Notes under the pieces: generated by a model
The model's database searches: none
The model's input: the letters and a program-made list of their open reading frames with translations, nothing else
What the model was told of the DNA's origin: nothing
Translations under genes and position numbers: made by a program
Source of the DNA: Pseudomonas marginalis
GTDB taxonomy: Bacteria > Pseudomonadota > Gammaproteobacteria > Pseudomonadales > Pseudomonadaceae
Reading direction: 5' to 3'
Assembly (NCBI RefSeq): GCF_008692035.1
Contig: NZ_VTFG01000001.1
Coordinates: forward strand, 2,728,001-2,792,000
Length of the DNA: 64,000 nucleotides
Shown here: piece by piece, positions 1-8,140 of the stretch
How positions within the stretch are numbered: the first letter of the stretch is position 1
Layout: each line of letters begins with the position of its first letter

Positions 1-11
1 GGTGTTGAATG

Positions 12-38
12 AGGCGGCCTTCGGGTCGCCTTTTTTTT
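12..38 (+). terminator. Rho-independent terminator of a gene upstream of the window
   Basis: An 8-bp stem (12-19 with 24-31, one G-T pair) closed by a TTCG tetraloop runs straight into eight T residues. It is a textbook intrinsic terminator reading rightwards, so it most likely ends a transcription unit whose gene lies just left of the window. Confidence 0.85.
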
Positions 39-162
39 ACCTGCCTTTCACAGTAGGACCGCCACCCCCTCCCACATTTGATTTGCGTCGCTTTCAAGGC
101 CCGGTTTACATGCCCGGCACCCCAGGTAGAATGGCGCCTCTGCCCTATTTCGAGCTCACTTC

Positions 163-1617
163 ATGGCGTTGCCGACCCTACGCATCATCGGTTTCATCAT
201 CGGCATCTTCCTGATCACCCTTGCGATCGCCATGGTCGTGCCCATGGCCACCCTGGTGATTTTCGAACGGACCAGCGACCTGCCCTCGTTCCTCTGGGCC
301 AGCCTGATCACCTTTGTCGCCGGGCTTGCCCTGGTGATTCCCGGTCGTCCCGAACACGTGCACCTGCGTCCGCGAGACATGTACCTGCTCACGGTCAGCA
401 GTTGGGTGGTGGTATGCGTGTTCGCCGCGCTGCCGTTCCTGCTGACCCAGCACATCAGCTACACCGACTCGTTTTTCGAAAGCATGTCAGGTATCACCGC
501 CACCGGTTCCACGGTGCTGAGCGGCCTGGACACCCTGTCCCCCGGCATTCTGATGTGGCGCTCGCTGCTGCACTGGCTCGGCGGCATCGGCTTTATCGGC
601 ATGGCGGTGGCGATCCTGCCGCTGCTGCGTATCGGTGGCATGCGCCTGTTCCAGACCGAATCCTCGGACCGCTCGGAGAAGGTCATGCCCCGCTCGCACA
701 TGGTGGCGCGGCTGATCGTGGCGGCCTACGTCGGCATCACCATCCTCGGCAGCCTGGCGTTCTGGTGGGCCGGCATGGGCCTGTTCGATGCGATCAACCA
801 TGCGATGTCGGCGATTTCCACCGGTGGGTTCTCCACCTCGGACGAGTCCCTGGCGCACTGGAAACAACCGGCGGTGCACTGGGTGGCGGTGGTGGTGATG
901 ATCCTCGGCAGCTTGCCGTTCACCCTGTACGTGGCCACCTTGCGGGGTAATCGCAAGGCATTGATCAAGGATCAGCAAGTACAGGGCTTGCTCGGTTTGT
1001 TGCTGGTGACCTGGCTGGTGCTCGGCACCTGGTACTGGTGGACCACCAACCTGCATTGGCTGGATGCCCTGCGCCATGTGGCGTTGAACGTCACGTCGGT
1101 AGTGACCACCACCGGTTTTGCACTGGGGGACTACAGCCTGTGGGGCAATTTCTCACTGATGCTGTTTTTCTACCTGGGCTTCATCGGTGGCTGTTCCGGC
1201 TCCACGGCGGGCGGGATCAAGATTTTCCGCTTCCAGGTCGCCTATATCCTGCTCAAGGCCAACTTGAACCAACTGATTCACCCGCGTGCGGTGATCAAGC
1301 AGAAGTACAACGGCCACCGCCTCGACGAAGAGATCGTGCGTTCGATCCTGACCTTTTCGTTTTTCTTCGCCATCACCATCTGCGCCATCGCCCTGGCCTT
1401 GTCGCTGCTGGGCCTGGACTGGATGACCGCACTCACCGGCGCCGCCAGCACCGTGTCCGGCGTCGGCCCGGGCCTGGGGGAAACCATTGGCCCGGCCGGC
1501 AACTTTGCCAGCCTGCCGGATGCGGCCAAGTGGATCCTGTCCCTGGGCATGCTGCTGGGCCGGCTGGAAATCATCACAGTCTTTGTTCTGTGCATCCCTG
1601 CATTCTGGCGTCACTGA
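163..1617 (+). CDS. trkH: TrkH family potassium uptake protein
   Basis: Membrane-embedded, ion-conducting subunit of a Trk/Ktr-type potassium uptake system, which works with a cytosolic TrkA gating protein (not in this window). The 484-residue length fits the family. Four selectivity-filter loops with the diagnostic glycines are visible: TGST (114-117), STGGFS (219-224), TTTGFA (315-320) and SGVGPG (432-437), each set between hydrophobic segments as expected for the four M1-P-M2 repeats. The ATG at 163 was chosen because the hydrophobic first helix follows at once; the upstream ribosome site is weak. The 3' end overlaps the convergent AraC-family gene by 44 bp. Confidence 0.93.
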   Translation: MALPTLRIIGFIIGIFLITLAIAMVVPMATLVIFERTSDLPSFLWASLITFVAGLALVIPGRPEHVHLRPRDMYLLTVSSWVVVCVFAALPFLLTQHISYTDSFFESMSGITATGSTVLSGLDTLSPGILMWRSLLHWLGGIGFIGMAVAILPLLRIGGMRLFQTESSDRSEKVMPRSHMVARLIVAAYVGITILGSLAFWWAGMGLFDAINHAMSAISTGGFSTSDESLAHWKQPAVHWVAVVVMILGSLPFTLYVATLRGNRKALIKDQQVQGLLGLLLVTWLVLGTWYWWTTNLHWLDALRHVALNVTSVVTTTGFALGDYSLWGNFSLMLFFYLGFIGGCSGSTAGGIKIFRFQVAYILLKANLNQLIHPRAVIKQKYNGHRLDEEIVRSILTFSFFFAITICAIALALSLLGLDWMTALTGAASTVSGVGPGLGETIGPAGNFASLPDAAKWILSLGMLLGRLEIITVFVLCIPAFWRH

Positions 1618-2632
1618 CCGTCGACGCGTCCTGCAGTCGCGCCCGGTATTCGCCGGGCGTGGCATCGAACCAGCGGCGAAACGCGCGAAAGAAGTTGCTC
1701 GGGTCGGCAAAGCCCAGCAGGTAGGCGATCTCCAACAGGGTCATGCTCGGCTGCGCCAGGTATTGCTCGGCCAGTTCGCGGCGGGTGTCGTCGAGCAGGG
1801 TCTGGAAACTCGTGCCCTCTTCCTGCAAACGCCGCTGCAAGGTGCGCTGGGACAGGTGCAGGGTCTGGGCCACCACTTCGCGCTTGGGCTCGCCCTGGGG
1901 CAGCAGTCGGCACAGCACCTGCCGCGCCTTGTGGGTCACACGGCTTTCGGAGAACCGCGCCAGGTACTCACCGGCAAATCGATCGTGCAACAGCGCCATG
2001 GCCTCGTTGGCCGTGGGCAGCGGCGCGTCCATGTCGGCGCGCTCAAAGATCAGCGCGTCATACGGCGCATCGAACTCCAGCGGGGCATGGAACGCTTGTT
2101 TATAGGGGGCCAGGTCCCCCGGTTGATCGCCCTGCAACAGCACTTTGCGGGGTTGCAGGGTCCGCCCGGTGAGCCAGCCGCACAGCGCCAACGCACAGGC
2201 CAGGGAGGCTTCGGCGCTTTGCCGCGTCGGCGGAAGATGATCGCCATGCACCGTCAGAATCAGCGCATAGCCTTCAGGTAATAGTCGAAAACTCAAGTCG
2301 GCGCTTTCGGCGATGATCCGCTGGTAACGCACCAGGCGCATAAAGCCCTCGGCCAGGGTGTTGCTGGACATCAAGGCGTAACCGGCCACATGAAACGACG
2401 CCGGGCGCACCACCTTGCCCATGTTCAGGCCAATCGCCGGGTTGCCCGACAGCTCGACCGCGCGCTGCCACAGGCGAGTCATGGAGTCTTGCGGGAACCG
2501 TGCATCGGGGTCACTCAGGGCGGCGTAGTCCAGGCCCAGTTGCTTGAACAAGGCGCGGCAATCCAGGCCGTCCATTTCCAGTGCCTTGACTATCCCCATC
2601 GCCCAGCTTGCAGAAGTTGTTCGTTCGCTCAT
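1574..2632 (-). CDS. AraC family transcriptional regulator with Arabinose_bd-type sensor domain
   Basis: A 352-residue transcription factor of the OruR/ArgR-like subgroup of AraC regulators. The N-terminal ~200 residues resemble the effector-binding domain often found with this type (SGNPAIGLNMG near 60-70). The C-terminal ~100 residues hold two helix-turn-helix motifs; LSQRTLQRRLQEEGTSF and LGFADPSNFFRAFRRWF are typical AraC DNA-binding segments. The ATG at 2632 begins a good N-terminus. It is convergent with trkH and divergent from the DUF962 gene, which it might control. The ligand cannot be told from sequence. Confidence 0.88.
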   Translation of the reverse strand: MSERTTSASWAMGIVKALEMDGLDCRALFKQLGLDYAALSDPDARFPQDSMTRLWQRAVELSGNPAIGLNMGKVVRPASFHVAGYALMSSNTLAEGFMRLVRYQRIIAESADLSFRLLPEGYALILTVHGDHLPPTRQSAEASLACALALCGWLTGRTLQPRKVLLQGDQPGDLAPYKQAFHAPLEFDAPYDALIFERADMDAPLPTANEAMALLHDRFAGEYLARFSESRVTHKARQVLCRLLPQGEPKREVVAQTLHLSQRTLQRRLQEEGTSFQTLLDDTRRELAEQYLAQPSMTLLEIAYLLGFADPSNFFRAFRRWFDATPGEYRARLQDASTVSDARMQGCTEQRL

Positions 2633-2794
2633 GGCGTCTTCTTAATAAAGCAGGCTCAAAATGGCAGCCAGGAAAGCCAAGGATACTAAAGTGGCATCTA
2701 TTGTCACTGGCTGTTACCACTGATCACTCTAGACTCAAATAAGCTCCCCGCCGAACATCTGTTCGGCGGCACAACAATCAAAGGGCCGGCTGCA

Positions 2795-3106
2795 GTGGAA
2801 AACCTCAAGCGATTCAACAGCTTTGCCGAGTTTTACCCCTATTACCTGACCGAGCACGGCAACAGCACCTGCCGGCGCCTGCACTTTATCGGCACTACCC
2901 TGGTGATCGGCATCCTGGCCTATGCCATCGGCAGGGGTTCGCTGGTCCTGTTGTTGGCCGTGCCGATTGCCGGCTACAGTTTTGCCTGGATCGGGCACTT
3001 CTTCTTCGAAAAGAACCGTCCGGCGACCTTCCAGCACCCGTTCTACAGCTTGCTCGGGGATTTTGTGATGTACCGCGACATGATCCTCGGCAAGGTGCCG
3101 TTCTGA
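2795..3106 (+). CDS. DUF962/Mpo1-like membrane protein
   Basis: A 103-residue protein with the features of the DUF962 family, which includes yeast Mpo1, a dioxygenase acting on 2-hydroxy fatty acids. The conserved motif types are visible: FYPYYLTEHGNSTCRRLHFIGT near the start, two hydrophobic segments (about 33-65), and GHFFFEKNRPATFQHPFYSLLGDFVMYRDM near the end, with the histidines expected for metal binding. Translation appears to start at GTG 2795, as no better upstream start is in frame. Enzymatic activity in bacteria is inferred only from the family. Confidence 0.8.
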   Translation: MENLKRFNSFAEFYPYYLTEHGNSTCRRLHFIGTTLVIGILAYAIGRGSLVLLLAVPIAGYSFAWIGHFFFEKNRPATFQHPFYSLLGDFVMYRDMILGKVPF

Positions 3107-3268
3107 GCGATGTGACCTCTTGTCACTTGCGTAAAAACGATAAAAGGTTCGTACAGCCGGCGATATAAAAGTCTTTTTGTCATTTACAGTGCTGTATCCT
3201 GCCAAGGCTTTTTGAGAGCGCGGAATCACCTGCGATTGAAAAAACAGACTTTGCGAGGAGCGACGACG
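3107..3268. other. Intergenic region with a GTGAC/GTCAC dyad
   Basis: This gap carries a short dyad, GTGAC-N5-GTCAC (3113-3127), just after the DUF962 stop, and AT-rich sequence (3130-3190) that would suit a promoter for the small ORF at 3269. I recognise no named operator. Confidence 0.35.
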
Positions 3269-3397
3269 ATGCACGAGATACCTAATCTCCCCTTCCCAAG
3301 CCTGCACGAAACTGAGCAGCCAACACCGCAGCAGGCCAGCGCGAAGCAGCCTGAGGCCAAAGAAGCAAAACCAGTCGACAGCAAGAGCCAGGACTGA
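3269..3397 (+). CDS. Small hydrophilic protein, 42 residues, unknown function
   Basis: The reading frame is longer upstream, but ATG 3269 is preceded at the right distance by GCGAGGAG and is taken as the start. The 42-residue product has no hydrophobic segment: it starts MHEIPNLPFPSLHETEQ and continues as a Pro-, Gln-, Ala- and Lys-rich tail likely to be disordered. It is followed by a strong RNA hairpin and then a second small ORF. I do not recognise the family; it could be a lineage-specific small protein. Confidence 0.5.
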   Translation: MHEIPNLPFPSLHETEQPTPQQASAKQPEAKEAKPVDSKSQD

Positions 3398-3411
3398 CGC
3401 CGTACCAGACC

Positions 3412-3445
3412 GTGTGGAAAGCGTACCTTTGAACGCTTTCCACAC
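3412..3445 (+). other. Perfect 12-bp hairpin between two small ORFs
   Basis: GTGTGGAAAGCG (3412-3423) is the exact reverse complement of 3434-3445, with a 10-nt loop. There is no T-run, so it is not a classical terminator. It lies 14 nt after the first small ORF and 28 nt before the start of the second, where it could set differential mRNA stability or partly attenuate transcription. Confidence 0.7.
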
Positions 3446-3473
3446 TGCCTGAATCACCCCCGAGGTACCCGCC

Positions 3474-3647
3474 ATGACAGACACCCTCCCGGACACCGCC
3501 GTACTCGACACCGCCCTGCAGATGGTCGACGTGTGGAACCGCCTCAGCGCGGACAAACAAGCCTTGCTGCTCAAGCGCTTCGGCACCCAGGAAAACGCCC
3601 TGGCCGCCCTGGTCACCACCCAGTTACTCGCCCCCCTTCAAGCCTGA
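3474..3647 (+). CDS. Small hypothetical protein, 57 residues
   Basis: ATG at 3474 opens 57 codons ending TGA 3645-3647. The product is mildly acidic and looks helical, with an amphipathic pattern (residues 10-50, including VDVWNRLSADKQALLLKRFG) and no signal peptide. A possible ribosome site, CGAGG (3461-3465), lies 8 nt upstream. The codon choice is GC-rich in third positions like the neighbours, which supports coding. The family is not recognised. It follows the 42-residue ORF and its hairpin, so the two may be one transcript. Confidence 0.5.
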   Translation: MTDTLPDTAVLDTALQMVDVWNRLSADKQALLLKRFGTQENALAALVTTQLLAPLQA

Positions 3648-3751
3648 CGTCTTTTTGATCTGACGTTTTTGCGTTTTACCGCCCTGCGCACGCCCAAGCC
3701 CCGGTATCATTAGCAGCCTATCTTTACCTGCTGCGACAGTGGACCTCTCCC

Positions 3752-4948
3752 ATGCCAGATACCCAGCGCCCCCTGGCGGTAACGCTGCAAGTTGTTTCCA
3801 TCGTGTTGTTCACCTTTATCGGCTACCTGAATATCGGCATTCCCCTGGCCGTGTTGCCGGGCTATGTCCACAGTGAACTGGGCTACGGCGCGGTGATCGC
3901 CGGCCTGGTGATCAGCGTGCAGTACCTGGCCACGCTGCTGAGCCGCCCGTATGCAGGCAAAATCATCGATAACCTGGGCAGCAAGCGGGCGGTGCTGATC
4001 GGCCTGGTGGGCTGCGGCGCGAGTGGCGTGTTCATGTTGCTTGCGGCGTGGTTTTCAAGCGTGCCGGCCGTCAGCCTGGCCAGCCTGCTCATTGGTCGAT
4101 TGGTACTGGGCAGCGCAGAAAGCCTGGTGGGCTCAGGTGCCATCGGCTGGGGCATCGGCCGGGTGGGCGCGGCCAATACCGCCAAGGTCATTTCGTGGAA
4201 CGGCATCGCCAGTTACGGCGCGCTGGCGGTCGGTGCGCCGTTGGGTGTGCTGCTGGTGCGGAATTTCGGACTGTGGAGCATGGGTGTCAGCATTATCCTG
4301 CTGGCGCTCGTCGGCGTGCTGCTGGCCTGGAACAAAGTGGCCGCCCCCATCGTCGCCGGCGTGCGCCTGCCGTTCATGAACGTACTGGGCCGAGTCCTGC
4401 CCCACGGCTGCGCGCTGGCCCTGGGCTCCATCGGCTTTGGCACCATCGCCACCTTTATCACCCTGTATTACACCACCCAGCACTGGGATAACGCGGTGTG
4501 GGCATTGAGCCTGTTCGGCGCCAGCTTTATCGGTGCGCGCCTGCTGTTCGGCAACTTGATCAACCGTATCGGCGGCTTTCGCGTGGCGATCGCCTGCCTG
4601 TCGGTGGAGATCCTCGGCCTGCTGCTGTTGTGGCTGGCGCCGGATGCCAACCTGGCCCTGGCCGGCGCGGCGTTGAGCGGTTTCGGCTTTTCCCTGGTGT
4701 TTCCGGCGCTGGGGGTGGAGGCGGTCAACCTGGTGCCCGCATCCAGCCGTGGTTCGGCGGTGGGCGCCTATTCGCTGTTTATCGACCTGTCGCTGGGCAT
4801 TACCGGGCCGCTGGCCGGGGCCGTGGCGGCAGGTTTCGGTTTTGCGTCGATCTTCCTGTTCGCCGCCCTCGCCGCCCTCGGTGGGCTGCTGCTGAGTGTC
4901 TACCTGTACCGGCAAGCACCCAAGGCCCGCGAAGCGCGCGATGCCTAG
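3752..4948 (+). CDS. MFS transporter of the YhhS/YfcJ type
   Basis: A 398-residue inner-membrane transporter with about twelve hydrophobic segments. The major facilitator signature between helices 2 and 3 is present as [21 protein letters not shown] (about 67-87), and the N-terminus [27 protein letters not shown] is close to the YhhS/YfcJ set of putative drug or sugar efflux carriers. Substrate is unknown. The stop codon shares a CTAG palindrome with the stop of the convergent arfB, so both genes end on the same four bases. Confidence 0.87.
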   Translation: MPDTQRPLAVTLQVVSIVLFTFIGYLNIGIPLAVLPGYVHSELGYGAVIAGLVISVQYLATLLSRPYAGKIIDNLGSKRAVLIGLVGCGASGVFMLLAAWFSSVPAVSLASLLIGRLVLGSAESLVGSGAIGWGIGRVGAANTAKVISWNGIASYGALAVGAPLGVLLVRNFGLWSMGVSIILLALVGVLLAWNKVAAPIVAGVRLPFMNVLGRVLPHGCALALGSIGFGTIATFITLYYTTQHWDNAVWALSLFGASFIGARLLFGNLINRIGGFRVAIACLSVEILGLLLLWLAPDANLALAGAALSGFGFSLVFPALGVEAVNLVPASSRGSAVGAYSLFIDLSLGITGPLAGAVAAGFGFASIFLFAALAALGGLLLSVYLYRQAPKAREARDA

Positions 4949-5358
4949 AAGTCGACCTTGCCGCGCCCGGCCTTGATGCTGCCGCGCTTGGTCTTGGATT
5001 CCAGGCGCCGCTTTTTCGAGCCCAGGGTGGGCTTGGTCGGGCGGCGCTTCTTCTCGACCTTGGTGGCACTGAGGATCAGCTCCACCAGGCGCTCCAGCGC
5101 GTCGGCGCGGTTCTGTTCCTGGGTCCGGTACTGCTGGGCCTTGAGCACCAGCACGCCTTCGCTGGTGATACGGCTGTCACGCAGTGCCAGCAGTCGCTCC
5201 TTGTAGAACGCCGGCAGCGACGACGCCGGAATATCAAACCGCAGGTGCACCGCGCTCGACACCTTGTTGACGTTCTGCCCGCCGGCGCCCTGGGCGCGAA
5301 TGGCGGTCAGCTCGATTTCGGCATCGGGCAGGTGCACGTTGTTGGAAATAACCAGCAT
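4945..5358 (-). CDS. arfB: Alternative ribosome-rescue factor / peptidyl-tRNA hydrolase ArfB (YaeJ)
   Basis: A 137-residue release-factor-like hydrolase that frees peptides from ribosomes stalled on broken mRNA. The catalytic GGQ motif is at residues 26-28 ([12 protein letters not shown]), followed by the class-I release-factor-like core. The C-terminal ~38 residues are strongly basic (KKRRPTKP...SKTKRG), which is the tail that enters the empty mRNA channel in ArfB. Start ATG 5358 is taken; an in-frame GTG precedes it directly. Confidence 0.93.
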   Translation of the reverse strand: MLVISNNVHLPDAEIELTAIRAQGAGGQNVNKVSSAVHLRFDIPASSLPAFYKERLLALRDSRITSEGVLVLKAQQYRTQEQNRADALERLVELILSATKVEKKRRPTKPTLGSKKRRLESKTKRGSIKAGRGKVDF

Positions 5359-5428
5359 CACTCAATAAACCCTAGGCAACAGACACACCCAATCAGGACA
5401 ACAACCTCAACAACAAGGACGCATGACA

Positions 5429-5803
5429 ATGAAAAGACTATTGATCACTTTGCTCGGCACCTTATCACTCATTCAAACGTCACTGTCCTTTGCAGATAAC
5501 GCCAATGGCAAAAACCTCTATTCACAGCGCTGCGCCATGTGCCACGGGCCGGACCTCAAGGCAACGGGGCCGTTGGCCAATAAAAGCAACCCGCCTACAC
5601 CTGACCTGACAACCCCAGCCTTCAAAAAACGGCTGGCGGCTTACCCGGGCGTTATTGTGTCGTCGGTCATACTTCGCCCGAATGGAGACCTGATCCCAAA
5701 AACGCTGCGCGAGAATGGGGTGAAGGTCGCGCCGCATGCCTGGAACGTTAAGGACTTTCGCGACTTGAATGAATACATGAGCGGTGTGATTTCAAAAAGT
5801 TGA
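5429..5803 (+). CDS. Small secreted c-type cytochrome
   Basis: A single-haem class I-like cytochrome c. A signal peptide (MKRLLITLLGTLSLIQTSLSF-A) is followed by NGKNLYSQRCAMCHGPDLKATG, with the CXXCH haem site as CAMCH; a likely axial methionine lies in the C-terminal part (YMSGVI). The start is taken at ATG 5429, because AAGGA 5415-5419 is 9 nt away, rather than the ATG at 5423. It stands alone between arfB (divergent) and a terminator, so its redox partner is not evident. Confidence 0.85.
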   Translation: MKRLLITLLGTLSLIQTSLSFADNANGKNLYSQRCAMCHGPDLKATGPLANKSNPPTPDLTTPAFKKRLAAYPGVIVSSVILRPNGDLIPKTLRENGVKVAPHAWNVKDFRDLNEYMSGVISKS

Positions 5804-5820
5804 CGGCTTCAAACCGCAAA

Positions 5821-5853
5821 AAACCCCGCGCCCTATGCAGGATGCGGGGTTTT
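5821..5853. terminator. Bidirectional intrinsic terminator
   Basis: AACCCCGC (5822-5829) pairs with GCGGGGTT (5844-5851). A-rich sequence lies on the left and T residues on the right. It sits between the convergent cytochrome c and permease genes and can serve both. Confidence 0.8.
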
Positions 5854-5869
5854 CCAGGTAGGCGCCTGT

Positions 5870-7291
5870 TTACTTCAACGCTGCACTCGCGGTGCTCAAC
5901 GCCGCTTCAGCACTGCGCTTGTTCTTGATCCAATAACACACAGCCATAAACGCCACCCACAGCGGGATCGCGTACACCGACACCTGGATTCCCGGAATCA
6001 TCAGCATGATCACCAGGATAAACACCACGAACGCCAGGCACACATAGTTGCCATACGGGTACCACAGCGCCTTGAACAGCGGCACCTGGCCGGTGCGGTT
6101 CATGTGCTGGCGGAACTTGAAGTGGGAGAAGCTGATCATCGCCCAGTTGATCACCAGCGTGGCCACCACCAGGGACATCAGCAATTCCAGCGCATGTTGC
6201 GGGATGAAGTAGTTCATCAACACCGCCACCAGCGTGACCGCCGCCGAAGCGAGGATCGAACGCACCGGCACGCCGCGCTTGTCGATCTTGGCCAGCGCCT
6301 TGGGCGCATCACCCTGCTCAGCCATGCCCAGCAGCATGCGGCTGTTGCAGTAGGTGCCGCTGTTGTACACCGACAACGCCGCCGTCAACACCACGAAGTT
6401 GAGGATATGCGCGGCGGTGTTGCTGCCCAGCATGGAGAACACCTGCACGAACGGGCTGCCACTGTAGGCATCGCCGGAGGCGTTGAGGGTGGCCAGCAGG
6501 CTGTCCCATGGCGTCAGCGACAGCAACACCACCAGGGCGCCGATGTAGAAGATCAGGATGCGGTAGATCACCTGGTTGATCGCCTTGGGGATCACGGTGC
6601 GTGGCTGGTCGGCTTCGGCGGCGGTAAAGCCGAGCATTTCCAGGCCGCCGAAGGAGAACATGATGATCGCCATGGCCATCACCAAGCCGCCCACGCCATG
6701 GGGGAAGAAGCCGCCGTGTTCCCACAGGTTGCTCACCGAGGCTTGCGGGCCGCCGCTGCCGCTGACCAGCAGGTAGCTGCCCAGGGCGATCATGCCGACG
6801 ATGGCCACCACCTTGATGATGGCGAACCAGAACTCCGCTTCACCAAAGACTTTGACGTTGGCCAGGTTGATCAGGTTGATCAGCACGAAAAACGCCGCCG
6901 CCGACACCCAGGTCGGGATCTCCGGCCACCAGTAGTGCACGTATTTGCCGACGGCTGTCAGCTCGGACATGCCCACCAGGATGTACAGGATCCAGCAGTT
7001 CCAGCCCGACAGGAAGCCGGCGAAACCGCCCCAGTACTTGTGGGCAAAGTGGCTGAAGGAACCGGCGACCGGCTCTTCGACGATCATTTCGCCGAGCTGG
7101 CGCATGATCATGAAGGCAATGAAGCCGCAGATGGCATAACCCAGGATCATCGACGGGCCGGCGGATTTGAGCACGCCGGCCGAGCCCAGGAACAGGCCGG
7201 TGCCGATGGCGCCACCGAGGGCGATCAACTGGATATGCCGATTTTTCAGGCCGCGTTTCAGCTCGCCTGAAGAGGAATGGGGTTCACTCAT
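5870..7291 (-). CDS. aroP: AroP-like aromatic amino acid permease (APC family)
   Basis: A 473-residue amino acid-proton symporter. The N-terminal block GELKRGLKNRHIQLIALGGAIGTGLFLGSAG and the consensus MRQLGEMIVEEPVAGSFSHFA are those of the AAT subfamily of APC permeases, and overall the protein reads closest to E. coli AroP/PheP, carriers of Phe, Tyr and Trp. About twelve hydrophobic segments are visible. ATG 7291 is preferred to the TTG six codons upstream. A TyrR/PhhR-like box lies 370 bp upstream (7660-7677), which would fit aromatic amino acid control, although its distance leaves this open. Confidence 0.85.
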   Translation of the reverse strand: MSEPHSSSGELKRGLKNRHIQLIALGGAIGTGLFLGSAGVLKSAGPSMILGYAICGFIAFMIMRQLGEMIVEEPVAGSFSHFAHKYWGGFAGFLSGWNCWILYILVGMSELTAVGKYVHYWWPEIPTWVSAAAFFVLINLINLANVKVFGEAEFWFAIIKVVAIVGMIALGSYLLVSGSGGPQASVSNLWEHGGFFPHGVGGLVMAMAIIMFSFGGLEMLGFTAAEADQPRTVIPKAINQVIYRILIFYIGALVVLLSLTPWDSLLATLNASGDAYSGSPFVQVFSMLGSNTAAHILNFVVLTAALSVYNSGTYCNSRMLLGMAEQGDAPKALAKIDKRGVPVRSILASAAVTLVAVLMNYFIPQHALELLMSLVVATLVINWAMISFSHFKFRQHMNRTGQVPLFKALWYPYGNYVCLAFVVFILVIMLMIPGIQVSVYAIPLWVAFMAVCYWIKNKRSAEAALSTASAALK

Positions 7292-7309
7292 GAAAAGGGT
7301 CTCACGCAA

Positions 7310-7929
7310 GGTTTGATAATGTTGAATGCAGGTTGCTGCCTTGAATTACCGACTCAAGCAGCGCCGCTCAAACCCCAGCGCAGGCACCAGGAGTACAGCG
7401 TCTTTCTAACCGTCATGCGTCACCTGTTTGTTTTTATCTGTGACGAAATCGAACCCGCCGGGCTCGTGGCCAGGCGGAGTGATCAGGGTGGGTAAACCCT
7501 GAGGTCTTGGCCTTTTGCGTGGTTACGCAAGGGGGTCACAGTAAAACGCGGCGCATTGTACACCGCTCGACAGCTTCAAGCCGTACCCGCAGAGCACGTG
7601 CGACGATCTGTCAGGTATTCCTTACGGCGGTAAATAGGGCAATCATGCCGCGAGCTACACGTAAATTAATCGTTACAGCCTGGAAAATCGGCGTTACAGC
7701 TGTAAGTTTTTGAAAAAATGGCGGTAGGAAAATTCATCACCATTAGCGACGCCAGCTCACTGTATTTGCTGAAGAAAAAAAGCCGGCGAAAAAACAGAAG
7801 AAAAAATCCAAATGAGACCGTGTCAATAAATTTTTTGCATTACCAAACACTCTCACCTAGGTTCTTTCACTTGCCCAGCGAAGCCCGCTGGCAAGCCGTT
7901 CTCAAACAACGTCCTCTAGGAGATACACC
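7310..7929. other. 620-bp divergent intergenic region, AT-rich
   Basis: No credible gene is seen here: the frames that stay open have poor composition and no ribosome sites. The region is clearly richer in A+T from about 7640 to 7860 (runs such as GAAGAAAAAAAGCC), as expected of promoters for the permease (leftwards) and the peptide gene (rightwards). It contains the TyrR-like element described separately and a short dyad CCAGCG-N4-CCGCTGG type hairpin (7876-7892) in the leader of the peptide gene. Confidence 0.55.
7660..7705. promoter_or_regulatory. TyrR/PhhR-like box plus a neighbouring TTACAGCTGTAA palindrome
   Basis: CGTAAA-TTAATC-GTTACA (7660-7677) matches the TyrR/PhhR consensus TGTAAA-N6-TTTACA with one mismatch in each arm. 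The word CGTTACAGC recurs 21 bp downstream (7671-7679 and 7692-7700), two helical turns apart, and the second copy sits in a perfect palindrome (7694-7705). Family knowledge suggests an aromatic amino acid regulator; which of the two divergent genes it serves is not decided by sequence. Confidence 0.45.
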
Positions 7930-8067
7930 ATGCAAGCACTGGAAAACGACCTGGAAACCGAACTGCAACTCGACGATTGGTTTGAAGCGCCGACCCACGA
8001 GGCCGCCGTTGAAATGATGCAAGCCGATGCCGTTGTGCCATTTGGCACGGCGATGTGGCCTTTCTGA
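7930..8067 (+). CDS. 45-residue peptide, possible precursor peptide, unknown family
   Basis: ATG 7930 is preceded by a good ribosome site (TAGGAGA, 7917-7923). The 45-residue product is acidic in its first two thirds (MQALENDLETELQLDDWFEAP) and ends in a hydrophobic, aromatic tail, VVPFGTAMWPF. There is no signal peptide or membrane segment. An acidic leader-like part followed by a short, distinctive C-terminal core is the usual build of a ribosomally made, modified peptide precursor. The next gene, 73 nt downstream on the same strand, encodes an M29-like metallopeptidase-fold protein, and a perfect hairpin lies between them. Precursor function is an inference; I do not recognise a described family. 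Confidence 0.65.
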   Translation: MQALENDLETELQLDDWFEAPTHEAAVEMMQADAVVPFGTAMWPF

Positions 8068-8083
8068 CACCCGGCACGTATTC

Positions 8084-8109
8084 GGCAGGTGCTGTGCACG
8101 GCACCTGCC
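8084..8109 (+). other. Perfect 9-bp hairpin between the peptide gene and the M29-like gene
   Basis: GGCAGGTGC (8084-8092) pairs exactly with GCACCTGCC (8101-8109) around an 8-nt loop. No long T-run follows, so it is more likely an attenuator or RNA-stabilising element than a full terminator. It would let the small upstream gene be expressed at a higher level than the enzyme gene. Confidence 0.7.
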
Positions 8110-8140
8110 TCCTTACCCAAGGCACACAAGGACATACGTC

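Noticed and set aside
4133..4915. Long antisense frames over the MFS, permease, rluB and gcv genes
   Set aside because: High-GC third positions leave long open antisense frames; their Gln/His/Arg-rich products are typical shadows.
7507..7713. 68-codon plus-strand frame in the permease-peptide gap
   Set aside because: Very Arg/Thr-rich product, poor codon pattern, no ribosome site, and it overlaps the TyrR-like element.
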